Below, in pieces: positions 1 to 5,652 of a stretch of 5,652 nt of DNA; the first letter of the stretch is position 1, and every line of letters starts with the position of its first letter. The notes below the pieces were generated by a model that did not search any database, was not told the origin of the DNA, and worked only from the letters and a program-made list of their open reading frames with translations. The translations under genes and the position numbers were made by a program. This DNA comes from Chloroflexota bacterium (GTDB lineage: Bacteria; Chloroflexota; Dehalococcoidia; GIF9; AB-539-J10): the NCBI GenBank assembly GCA_030604285.1, contig JAUVWD010000053.1, positions 1-5,652 of the forward strand, in the 5' to 3' direction.

Positions 1-137
1 GTCTTTTTTCGCGCTTCGGCGTTTTCTGCACTGGGTTTCAGCCCAATAAACGCCAACATGAAAGACCTAACTCTGAGCATACCACAAGCTGAGCAAATTA
101 AACCTAACGCGACCAGGGTTAAAGCTAAGGGGAACGA
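1..137 (-). other. Unassigned left-edge region; possible start of a small membrane protein gene
   Basis: No gene can be assigned with confidence. On the minus strand the frame directly after the Nudix stop codon stays open to the window edge and reads as a hydrophobic stretch (…LALTLVALGLICSACG…), then ATG codons at 80 and 59, then a charged stretch ending ENAEARKKD. This would suit the beginning of a small membrane protein, but the hydrophobic part has no ATG, GTG or TTG start in front of it. The ATG at 59 has a weak AGGT upstream. The plus strand is also open from position 1 to a TGA at 142-144, so openness alone decides nothing. A weak hairpin with one mismatch (arms 98-104 and 117-123) lies just after the Nudix stop and is not followed by a clear T-run, so I do not call it a terminator. 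Confidence 0.25.
76..84 (-). promoter_or_regulatory. Possible extended -10 promoter reading leftwards
   Basis: On the minus strand the sequence TGGTATGCT fits the extended -10 pattern TGnTATnnT. A start site about 7 nt downstream would fall near position 69, roughly 10 nt before the ATG at 59. No -35 box is visible at the usual distance. This is a weak call that depends on a real gene lying to the left. Confidence 0.2.
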
Positions 138-716
138 TTACTGAAGAGCGCCACCCTCAGAACATAACAATTCAATGAACCGCTTCAAAATCCTGGCTGT
201 CGCTCCCCAGATAACATGCCCTTCATACTCATAAAAATAGACGGGTATGGTTTTGCCATCGAAACTTTGAAGCTCTTCCCTAAGAATGGCTTCATCCATC
301 AAAGCGGATAAAGGAACAGAGAAAATCTGCTTGATCTCCCTGCGATCTACCTTAAAAGGATAGGGATAGGGTATAAAAGCTACAAAAGGCGAGATTACAT
401 AGCCACTCGTAACAGTCAGATTATCATCGAGTTCACCCAAGATTTCTACGTCTTTGGCATCCAAGCCGATCTCTTCGTCAGCTTCCCTAAGGGCAGTAGC
501 AAGAAGGCTAGCATCACCTGGTTCCCGAGTTCCCCCGGGGAAGCAAATCTGACCCTTATGGAAGTTTACCTCGTCGCTTCTCTCAGTAAAGAAAATGTGA
601 CACTCACCTTCCCTATAGAATAGGGGGACAATAACCGCTGAAGGGGTCAACTTCTCATCAACAATCTTGTTTTTATGGTAATGAGCGAGAATTTGCTTAA
701 TCTTCTGCTTCATCAT
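138..716 (-). CDS. Nudix hydrolase, CoA pyrophosphatase (NudL/YeaB) type
   Basis: A 192-residue Nudix hydrolase, close to the usual length of the bacterial NudL/YeaB group. Members of this group cleave the pyrophosphate bond of coenzyme A or its thioesters to 3',5'-ADP and phosphopantetheine, with Mg or Mn, in the cytosol. The group-specific motif before the Nudix box is clear at residues 44-62: TERS, then FHKGQ, then CFPGG. The Nudix box follows at 61-85, with the catalytic helix LREADEEIGL and metal-binding glutamates E78, E81 and E82. An aspartate (D68) takes the place of the first glutamate of the general Nudix box, as in E. coli NudL. The gene diverges from dnaJ. I chose ATG 716, the first of two consecutive ATGs; in-frame codons upstream run into a TGA at about 729-731. 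The substrate is inferred from family motifs, and another nucleoside diphosphate derivative is possible. Confidence 0.85.
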   Translation of the reverse strand: MMKQKIKQILAHYHKNKIVDEKLTPSAVIVPLFYREGECHIFFTERSDEVNFHKGQICFPGGTREPGDASLLATALREADEEIGLDAKDVEILGELDDNLTVTSGYVISPFVAFIPYPYPFKVDRREIKQIFSVPLSALMDEAILREELQSFDGKTIPVYFYEYEGHVIWGATARILKRFIELLCSEGGALQ

Positions 717-722
717 TAGCTG

Positions 723-737
723 ATTATATCACCTCCT
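723..737 (-). promoter_or_regulatory. Extended -10 promoter of the Nudix gene, overlapping a full-length Shine-Dalgarno match
   Basis: On the minus strand, TGATATAAT (731 to 723) is a perfect extended -10 element (TGnTATAAT). A start site 7 nt beyond its last base falls at 716, exactly on the ATG, which suggests a leaderless transcript. The same DNA holds AGGAGGTGAT (737 to 728), a near-complete complement of the usual 16S rRNA 3' end, but its GGAGG core is 15 nt from the ATG, longer than normal. Only one of the two readings may be functional: if transcription starts at 716, the Shine-Dalgarno match is not in the mRNA. A perfect TTGACA on the same strand at 784-779 could serve an upstream promoter, but the -10 it would use is poor. 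Confidence 0.55.
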
Positions 738-777
738 AACAGGCATTCCTTAGCGAACAACCTGCTGCGGATAAAAT

Positions 778-807
778 TTGTCAATATGGTCATCTGTGGT
801 CTATACT
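778..807 (+). promoter_or_regulatory. Sigma-70-type promoter of dnaJ
   Basis: TTGTCA (778-783) and TATACT (802-807) are separated by 18 nt, giving a good housekeeping-type promoter. Transcription would begin near 813-816 and leave an mRNA leader of about 15-18 nt. No Shine-Dalgarno sequence is visible in that leader. The -35 box overlaps a TTGACA on the opposite strand (784-779). Confidence 0.6.
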
Positions 808-824
808 GAAAGATTAAGTATAGA
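800..824. repeat. Perfect inverted repeat over the dnaJ -10 box, candidate operator
   Basis: TCTATACT (800-807) and its exact reverse complement AGTATAGA (817-824) are separated by 9 nt. The left arm covers the -10 box and the right arm covers the likely start site and leader, which is where a repressor would block transcription. The 9-nt spacer matches the layout of the HrcA operator CIRCE found at many chaperone genes, but the arm sequence is different from the CIRCE consensus. It could instead be a small mRNA hairpin only if transcription began upstream of 800, which the promoter placement argues against. Confidence 0.45.
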
Positions 825-830
825 ATAATC

Positions 831-1889
831 ATGGCAACAAACCGAGATTACTATGAAGTGCTGGGAGTGCCCCGGGGTGCCAGTGAGGGGGAAATAAGGA
901 AGGCATTTCGCAGCCTAGCATTCCATTACCATCCTGACCGCAACCACGATCCTGCCGCAGAGGATAAATTCAAGGAAATAAACGAGGCTTACCAAGTCCT
1001 ATCTGACCCTGCGAAGAGACGTAGCTATGATCGCTACGGCCACGTAGCCACAGAGGAGTGGGGCTTCCCAGGTTTTGACTTCGGAGGACTAGGCGATATT
1101 TTCGAGTCATTCTTTGGTGGCTTTGGTGGAACTGGTACACAACGTACTCCACAAAGGGGAGATAGCTTGCAAGCCCAGCTCACCATTTCGTTTGAAGAAG
1201 CCATATTTGGCTGCAGGAAGGAAATCGAAATCAAGCGTATTGAGAGTTGTCCTTTGTGCCATGGAATCGGTAGCCAACCGGGAACAAATCCCCAGATATG
1301 CCCCGAATGTCGTGGCACGGGTCAAGTAAGAAGAGCCAAACAGAGCATCTTCGGCCGGTTTACTCACATTACCGCCTGCCCACGCTGCCGGGGTAGCGGC
1401 ACCATAATCACTAATCCCTGCCCTCAATGCCGCGCGGATGGAAGGTTGAAGGTGAAGCGCAAGCTAACTGTGGATATTCCTGCAGGAGTGAATGATGGCT
1501 ATGAAATAGGCCTGGAAGGCGAAGGGAATATTGGCTTATATGGGGGAGGACCGGGCGACCTCTATGTTCGGCTTTCAGTGAAGCCGCATAAGCTGTTTGG
1601 TAGGCTTGGCTTTGACATCTTTTTCGAGTTACCTATCAATTTTGCCCAAGCGGCTTTAGGTGACGAAGTAGAGATTCCTTCTCTGGATGGGAGGGCGAGC
1701 CTAAAGATCCCACCAAGCACTCAGAATGGGGCGACTTTTCGTCTTAAGGGAAAGGGAGTGCCACACCTTAATGGGAGGGATAGAGGGGATCAAATTATCA
1801 AAGTTCTCGTGGTCACTCCACAGCATTTGGACGGGACACAAAAACGCCTTTTCGAGGAATTAGCTAAGATGTTACCCAAGCCAGACTAG
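831..1889 (+). CDS. dnaJ: Type I DnaJ (Hsp40) co-chaperone
   Basis: DnaJ proteins bind unfolded polypeptides in the cytosol and stimulate the ATPase of Hsp70 (DnaK). All type I domains are present in the 352 residues: J domain at 1-70 with the HPD motif at 34-36; a short Gly/Phe linker at about 78-100 containing a DIFESFFG segment; a zinc-binding domain at about 140-204; and C-terminal substrate-binding domains from about 207. The four zinc repeats begin at C140 (CPLCHGIG), C157 (CPECRGTG), C183 (CPRCRGSG) and C197 (CPQCRADG). The last has alanine in place of the usual glycine but keeps both cysteines. The protein is somewhat shorter than the roughly 375 residues of classical DnaJ. The ATG at 831 starts directly with the J domain and has no Shine-Dalgarno sequence. 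No dnaK or grpE lies in the window, so this may be a stand-alone paralogue. Its stop overlaps that of gpsA. Confidence 0.95.
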   Translation: MATNRDYYEVLGVPRGASEGEIRKAFRSLAFHYHPDRNHDPAAEDKFKEINEAYQVLSDPAKRRSYDRYGHVATEEWGFPGFDFGGLGDIFESFFGGFGGTGTQRTPQRGDSLQAQLTISFEEAIFGCRKEIEIKRIESCPLCHGIGSQPGTNPQICPECRGTGQVRRAKQSIFGRFTHITACPRCRGSGTIITNPCPQCRADGRLKVKRKLTVDIPAGVNDGYEIGLEGEGNIGLYGGGPGDLYVRLSVKPHKLFGRLGFDIFFELPINFAQAALGDEVEIPSLDGRASLKIPPSTQNGATFRLKGKGVPHLNGRDRGDQIIKVLVVTPQHLDGTQKRLFEELAKMLPKPD

Positions 1890-2872
1890 ATGAAGGCATT
1901 CAACGAAGCTCGATACCGGCTCTCCAATAGCTTCCTGAAATGAGCCCGTGCCTCAGTTAGTAGCAAGCCGTCAAAGAGGACTCGGTAAATAAGACTAGTG
2001 ATAGGTAATTCCAAATTCAATTTCCCAGCTAATTGGCAGACAGCCACGACAGTGGTGACTCCCTCAGCAACCTGTGCCATTGAAGCGGATATTTCATCTA
2101 GAGAGCGACCCTTAGCCAACTCATAACCAACGTAATGGTTGCGACTCAAGGTGCTGGAACAGGTAGCTATTAAGTCTCCTAGACCAGCCAGACCATAGAA
2201 GGTATTGGCTCTAGCTCCTAGAGTTATCCCCAACGAAGTCACTTCAGCCCAGCCAAACGTGGTAAAGGCAGCTTTGGCGTTGTCACCTAAGCCTAAGCCA
2301 TCCACCATCCCCGCACCCAAGGCTATGATATTTTTCAGAGCTCCACCTAACTCCACCCCGATAACATCATCAGTAGCGAATACGAGGAACTTAGGCGCAC
2401 TCATCAGTTCTCTCGCTCTCTCAGCAATTGCTATATCCCGGGAAGCGACTACTGAAGCGGCAGGCAGACCCAGGCCAATCTCCTTTGCCAGATTGGGACC
2501 AGAAAGAACACAAACTTGCTGCCCCAAACCAGGGGCAATTTCCTCCGTTATTACCTGAGACATCCTCTTTCCTCCACCCAGTTCAAGCCCTTTGGCAGCA
2601 CTCATCAATAACATGGAGCTCGATAGACAATCCTTAGATTGAGCCACATTCTCCCTCATTTTTTGGGAGGGAACGGCCCAAATTACCAGGTCAGCGCCAT
2701 CTATGGCTTCGCCAATGCAACTGGTAGAAGAATATTTGTGGTTTCCCTTGTTTAAGCCTTCCGCCTCAGCTTCGCTCCGCGCCCATAGCTTCACTGTTAT
2801 TCCTTTATCGCTCAGCAACCCACCTAAAGCGTTACCCCAAGTGGTGTTACCTACAATAGCAGCCTTAGGCAT
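1886..2872 (-). CDS. gpsA: NAD(P)-dependent glycerol-3-phosphate dehydrogenase
   Basis: GpsA reduces dihydroxyacetone phosphate to sn-glycerol 3-phosphate in the cytosol, supplying the phospholipid backbone. The 328-residue length is normal. The N-terminal Rossmann domain starts with [10 protein letters not shown] (residues 7-16) and contains AKGLE at 93-97 and SGPN at 124-127. The C-terminal helical domain carries the catalytic lysine K180 in ALKN, K200 in DNAKAA, GLGDL at 230-234 and TCSSTLSRN at 237-245. Two conserved spots differ from the usual consensus: the middle glycine of the dinucleotide-binding GxGxxG is threonine (T10), and the region normally reading ITRG(L/I)AE is TTFGWAE, so an arginine is absent. 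The fold and catalytic lysines look intact, so I expect an active enzyme. It follows plsY by 5 nt and probably shares its mRNA, although only a weak purine-rich stretch stands in for a ribosome binding site. Confidence 0.94.
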   Translation of the reverse strand: MPKAAIVGNTTWGNALGGLLSDKGITVKLWARSEAEAEGLNKGNHKYSSTSCIGEAIDGADLVIWAVPSQKMRENVAQSKDCLSSSMLLMSAAKGLELGGGKRMSQVITEEIAPGLGQQVCVLSGPNLAKEIGLGLPAASVVASRDIAIAERARELMSAPKFLVFATDDVIGVELGGALKNIIALGAGMVDGLGLGDNAKAAFTTFGWAEVTSLGITLGARANTFYGLAGLGDLIATCSSTLSRNHYVGYELAKGRSLDEISASMAQVAEGVTTVVAVCQLAGKLNLELPITSLIYRVLFDGLLLTEARAHFRKLLESRYRASLNAFI

Positions 2873-2877
2873 GAAAA

Positions 2878-3531
2878 CTAATTCGTCTTCTCTGTTTCAC
2901 CCAATCGACGTTCCACACCCAACCGCAACCGTCTTATGTTGCCTCGATGTTGGTAAAGTACCAGGCCCACACCAATTAACCCGTAAACCAGATAAATAGG
3001 CGGGAAATTCCAGAAGATAGTCAAAGGTACCATTAAACACCATGTGGCGAGAACTCCCAGTATGGAGCCCAATGACATGTAACGACTACGCATGGCTACC
3101 GCAGCCCAAACTTCACTACCGAACAAAGCCGCCGGTGGGTAAAGAGCGTACATTGTGCCAAAAAAGGCAGCTACACCGCTGCCACCTTTGAACCTAGCAA
3201 ATATGGACCAGTTGTGTCCTGCTATTACAGCTAAGCCGGCCATTACCTGAGCCACTTGCCAGTTGATATTTATCCCGCCAACAGTCAGGACATCGGAGCC
3301 TATGATCACTTTAGCTAGCATGACCGCAGCTATAGCCTTCACCAAATCAAGAGCAATGGTCACAAACCCAGCCTTAGTTCCTACCGTTCGCATCACGTTG
3401 GTGGCACCAATCTTGCCGCTTCCATACTTGCTTATGTCAACTTTGCCTTTCAATCGACCTATAATGAGGCCGAAAGGAATGGAGCCGATAAGGTATGCAA
3501 CAATCACCACAACAATAAGTTCAGCAATCAT
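2878..3531 (-). CDS. plsY: Glycerol-3-phosphate acyltransferase PlsY
   Basis: PlsY is an integral membrane enzyme that transfers an acyl group from acyl-phosphate (made by PlsX) to glycerol 3-phosphate, giving lysophosphatidic acid. The 217-residue protein is hydrophobic with several membrane segments (about 3-24, 55-76, 93-106, 120-138, 155-173, 178-194). Family motifs are present: GSIPFG at 16-21; motif 1 as GSGKIGATNVMR at 37-48; motif 2 as GHNWSIFARFKGGSG at 105-119; motif 3 as HRGNIRRL at 195-202 with E207. Motif 1 has lysine where GSGN is usual, and motif 2 has serine where GGKG is usual. The catalytically important serine, arginine, histidine and asparagine positions remain. The start overlaps the der stop in ATGA (3528-3531), which implies translational coupling, and AAGGAG lies 11 nt upstream. 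Its substrate is the product of the next gene, gpsA. Confidence 0.95.
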   Translation of the reverse strand: MIAELIVVVIVAYLIGSIPFGLIIGRLKGKVDISKYGSGKIGATNVMRTVGTKAGFVTIALDLVKAIAAVMLAKVIIGSDVLTVGGININWQVAQVMAGLAVIAGHNWSIFARFKGGSGVAAFFGTMYALYPPAALFGSEVWAAVAMRSRYMSLGSILGVLATWCLMVPLTIFWNFPPIYLVYGLIGVGLVLYQHRGNIRRLRLGVERRLGETEKTN

Positions 3532-4871
3532 GTCTTCACCAGCTCCTTTCCCTTATGGCTCTTGCGAGCAGGCCTCGTGAAAATCAGCCGGAGGGGGGTA
3601 CCATGAAAGCCAAAGTTGTGCCGCAGCTCGTTTTCCAGGTAACGTCTGTATGAGAAGTGAACTAGCTGCGGATCATTAACTTGCAAAACGAAAGTCGAGG
3701 GGCTAGATTCATCTTGATAAGCTCGGGAGATGCGTAGCTGCTTAGAGCCACTCCGTGGGGGCGAGTGGCTCGCTACTGCCTGCTCAATAACCTCCTTCAC
3801 TGCTGAATTTGGCAACCTCTTCTGGCCATCATGCCATACTTGCCAAGCTTGAGGGAAGATTCTTCCTACATCCCAACCCAACTTAGCAGAAATGTATGCA
3901 ATGGGTACATGAGATAGGAACTTGGGCCGCCGCTCCAAATACCGCTTGAATTCGTCTCTCTGCTCCTGAGTAACAAGATCCCATTTGTTAACTAACAAAA
4001 CCATGCCTTTGCCAGCCTCAATGACATAGCCAGCGATATGCATGTCTTGAGCAGTAATGAACTCAGCAGCGTCGATGAGCAATAATACTACATCACATCG
4101 GTTGATAGCTCGAAGGGCGCGAAGTAGACTATAGTAGTCAACGCCAACATCAACCCTCCCCCGTCGCTTGATACCCGCGGTATCAACCAGCACAACTTCA
4201 TTATCATCCCAACGGACTATAGCGTCAAGAGCATCACGAGTTGTCCCTGGAGCCTCATCAACAATAACCCTTTCTTCGCCCAAGAGTATGTTCATCAGTG
4301 TTGACTTGCCTACATTGGGCCGCCCCACAATTGCTAATCTGAATCCTGCCGACTCTCCAGCAGTAGCAGGTGACGGAGGAAGAGAAGCCAACACAGCGCC
4401 CATCAACTCGTCTATCCCTCGGTTATGATAAGCGCTAATGGCTATAGGCGTACCAATGCCTAAGCGATAGAACTCAGTCACTCGATCGGATTGTTTAATG
4501 GAGTCTACCTTGTTTGCCGTTAAGACTACAGGCTTACCCGCAGCACGCAATATGTCAGCTATCTCTTCATCAGTAGCAATAGCCCCGTCGCAAGCATCTA
4601 CTAGGAAGATAACGCTGTCCGCGTCAGAAATAGCTATCTTCACCTGCTCCTTGACCTTCTGCTCCAGAATCGTGCCTGTTCTGGCTTGCCAGCCGCCAGT
4701 GTCAACTAAGGTTAGCTCCCTCCCTTGCCACGAAACGGCAGCAAGAAAGCGATCTCGGGTGATGCCTGGCAAATCGCCAACGATGGTCAGACGCTTCCTC
4801 GCCAAACGGTTGAGCAGCGTAGATTTGCCGACATTGGTCCTGCCCACAATAGCTACAATAGGTTTTGTCAT
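3528..4871 (-). CDS. der: Ribosome-assembly GTPase Der (EngA)
   Basis: Der is an essential double GTPase that acts in maturation of the 50S ribosomal subunit. The 447-residue length and layout are typical. G domain 1 has its P-loop GRTNVGKS at 10-17, DTGG at 57-60, NKVD at 120-123 and SAY at 146-148. A short linker (about 164-176) leads to G domain 2, with GRPNVGKS at 183-190, PGTTRD at 208-213, DTAG at 230-233, NKWD at 295-298 and SAK at 328-330. The C-terminal KH-like domain (about 350-435) ends with the characteristic NDPQLVHFSYRRYLEN and GFHGTPLRL. In the first P-loop, threonine replaces the usual proline of GRPNVGKS; the GKS core is intact. The start at 4871 is supported by AAGGGG 4 nt upstream, which overlaps the argF stop region. 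Der lies between argF (8-nt gap) and plsY (4-nt overlap), so it is probably part of one operon. Confidence 0.97.
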   Translation of the reverse strand: MTKPIVAIVGRTNVGKSTLLNRLARKRLTIVGDLPGITRDRFLAAVSWQGRELTLVDTGGWQARTGTILEQKVKEQVKIAISDADSVIFLVDACDGAIATDEEIADILRAAGKPVVLTANKVDSIKQSDRVTEFYRLGIGTPIAISAYHNRGIDELMGAVLASLPPSPATAGESAGFRLAIVGRPNVGKSTLMNILLGEERVIVDEAPGTTRDALDAIVRWDDNEVVLVDTAGIKRRGRVDVGVDYYSLLRALRAINRCDVVLLLIDAAEFITAQDMHIAGYVIEAGKGMVLLVNKWDLVTQEQRDEFKRYLERRPKFLSHVPIAYISAKLGWDVGRIFPQAWQVWHDGQKRLPNSAVKEVIEQAVASHSPPRSGSKQLRISRAYQDESSPSTFVLQVNDPQLVHFSYRRYLENELRHNFGFHGTPLRLIFTRPARKSHKGKELVKT

Positions 4872-4879
4872 TTGTCCCC

Positions 4880-5652
4880 TTAGTCAGCCGGCAAGAGCAG
4901 CTTAGCTAGTAACGCCTTTTGGAGATGAAGCCTGTTTTCCGCTTGGTCAAATACCACTGCTTGAGGGCTCTCCAGCAAGCCAGCGGCAATTTCTTCACCG
5001 TGATGAGCTGGCAAGGGATGCATAAACAAGGCATCTTTCTTCGCTAAGGATAATAGGCTATCATTTACCTGATAACCAGAAAAGACGAGAGACCGCTTCT
5101 CCCTTTCCGCTTCCTGCCCCATACTAGTCCACACATCAGTGTAGACGATATCTGCTTCGCTGACCGCTTGAAAGGGGTCATCGGTGAGCCGAATTCTGCT
5201 CCCACTAAGTGCGGCAAACTCCCTACCCCGATTTGACATCTCATCGCTAATTCCATAGCCCGACGGGGAGGCAGAAGAGAAATTCATGCCAGTAAGCGAC
5301 GCAGCGAGAAGTAAACTATTGGCCACATTATTGCCGTCGCCGATGAAAGCCAAAGTTAAGCCAGCAAGCTCGCCCTTCTTTTCATATATGGTAAGCAGGT
5401 CAGAAAGTGCTTGGCATGGATGTTCCAGATTCGAGAGCGCGTTAATCACAGGCACTGATGAGTGCTGAGCCAAGGTATGCAAGGTCTCATGCGAGAAAGT
5501 GCGGGCAGCGATACAATCGACGTAGCGACTCAGCACTCGAGCCACATCAGAAACCGACTCCCGCTTGCCCAAGCCCACTTCCTCCTGAGATAGACACACA
5601 ACATGCCCATCCAACTGATGCATAGCTACCTCAAAGCTGACCCTAGTTCGCA
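4880..5652 (-). CDS. argF: Ornithine carbamoyltransferase, 5' end cut off by the window
   Basis: ArgF transfers the carbamoyl group of carbamoyl phosphate to ornithine, giving citrulline in arginine synthesis. The 256 visible complete codons begin in RTRVSFEVAM, the end of the carbamoyl-phosphate motif STRTR, so reading runs past the ATG at 5623 to the window edge. That ATG is internal. About 50-60 N-terminal residues are missing if the protein has the usual length near 305-310. Further family motifs are HPCQALSDL, the ornithine-domain segment GDGNNVANSLL, DVWTSMGQE (the SMG loop) and a C-terminal AENRLHLQKALL. HPCQ and SMG favour ornithine over aspartate carbamoyltransferase. The usual HCLPAHRGEE near the C-terminus reads HPLPAHHGEE here (4991-5020), so the active-site cysteine and a nearby arginine are replaced. 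ArgF versus the catabolic ArcB cannot be told from sequence alone; the neighbours give no arginine deiminase context. Confidence 0.9.
   Translation of the reverse strand, partial: RTRVSFEVAMHQLDGHVVCLSQEEVGLGKRESVSDVARVLSRYVDCIAARTFSHETLHTLAQHSSVPVINALSNLEHPCQALSDLLTIYEKKGELAGLTLAFIGDGNNVANSLLLAASLTGMNFSSASPSGYGISDEMSNRGREFAALSGSRIRLTDDPFQAVSEADIVYTDVWTSMGQEAEREKRSLVFSGYQVNDSLLSLAKKDALFMHPLPAHHGEEIAAGLLESPQAVVFDQAENRLHLQKALLAKLLLPAD

Noticed and set aside
1..66. tRNA gene at the left edge, suggested by paired ends GTCTTT/AAAGAC
   Set aside because: There is no T-arm consensus, no anticodon arm in the right place and the length between arms is too short.
98..123. Intrinsic terminator for the Nudix gene
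   Set aside because: The stem is AT-rich with a mismatch and a 12-nt loop, and no T-run follows; too weak to call.
1..144. Plus-strand frame open from position 1 to TGA at 142-144, as the end of a gene entering from the left
   Set aside because: The translation resembles no family I know and the opposite strand looks more protein-like; it cannot be settled without sequence to the left.
800..824. A true CIRCE element
   Set aside because: The spacer length fits but the arms do not resemble TTAGCACTC/GAGTGCTAA.
1107..1427. Minus-strand open frame of 106 residues inside dnaJ, with others at 970-1152 and 1034-1318
   Set aside because: They lie antisense to a well-supported dnaJ, have no recognisable domain and no good ribosome binding site; they are shadows of the coding frame.
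4498..4905. Plus-strand open frames opposite der, plsY and gpsA (for example 4498-4905, 3263-3580, 2205-2558)
   Set aside because: All are antisense to conserved genes, with low-complexity composition and no family motifs.
3603..5357. A 15-nt direct repeat, ATGAAAGCCAAAGTT, at 3603-3617 (in der) and 5343-5357 (in argF)
   Set aside because: It falls in different codon phases within two conserved protein motifs and has no flanking similarity, so chance is the simplest explanation.

Overview
The window carries six protein-coding genes, all recognisable members of widespread bacterial housekeeping families, plus a short unassigned stretch at the left edge. No mobile element, CRISPR array, rRNA, tRNA or defence-type locus is visible. 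The set points to a free-living bacterium that makes its own arginine and acyl-phosphate-derived phospholipids. The order argF-der-plsY-gpsA, convergent with a dnaJ-type gene, reminds me of Chloroflexota of the Dehalococcoidia type. That placement is recall-based inference and needs a phylogeny.

Layout, left to right. Positions 1-137 are unassigned: reading frames are open on both strands and the sequence can fold. Positions 138-716 (minus) encode a Nudix hydrolase of the CoA-pyrophosphatase type. Positions 717-830 are a divergent promoter region with a strong extended -10 for the Nudix gene and a good -35/-10 pair for dnaJ. A perfect 8-bp inverted repeat with a 9-nt spacer overlaps the dnaJ -10 box. 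Positions 831-1889 (plus) encode a type I DnaJ co-chaperone. From 1886 to the right edge the minus strand carries a tight cluster, transcribed right to left: argF (5' end outside the window), der, plsY, gpsA. Gaps are 8 nt, a 4-nt ATGA overlap, and 5 nt. The cluster converges on dnaJ and the two stop codons overlap in a shared CTAG.

How the genes fit together. GpsA makes sn-glycerol 3-phosphate and PlsY acylates it, so these adjacent genes encode consecutive steps of phospholipid synthesis. Der is a ribosome-assembly GTPase and ArgF makes citrulline, so the cluster looks like a growth-related operon rather than one pathway. DnaJ is an Hsp70 partner with no dnaK or grpE beside it here.

I found no convincing undescribed system. 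The points most worth checking are the dnaJ operator candidate, the probable leaderless start of the Nudix gene, the shared convergent stop codons, and departures from family consensus in conserved motifs of ArgF, GpsA and PlsY.
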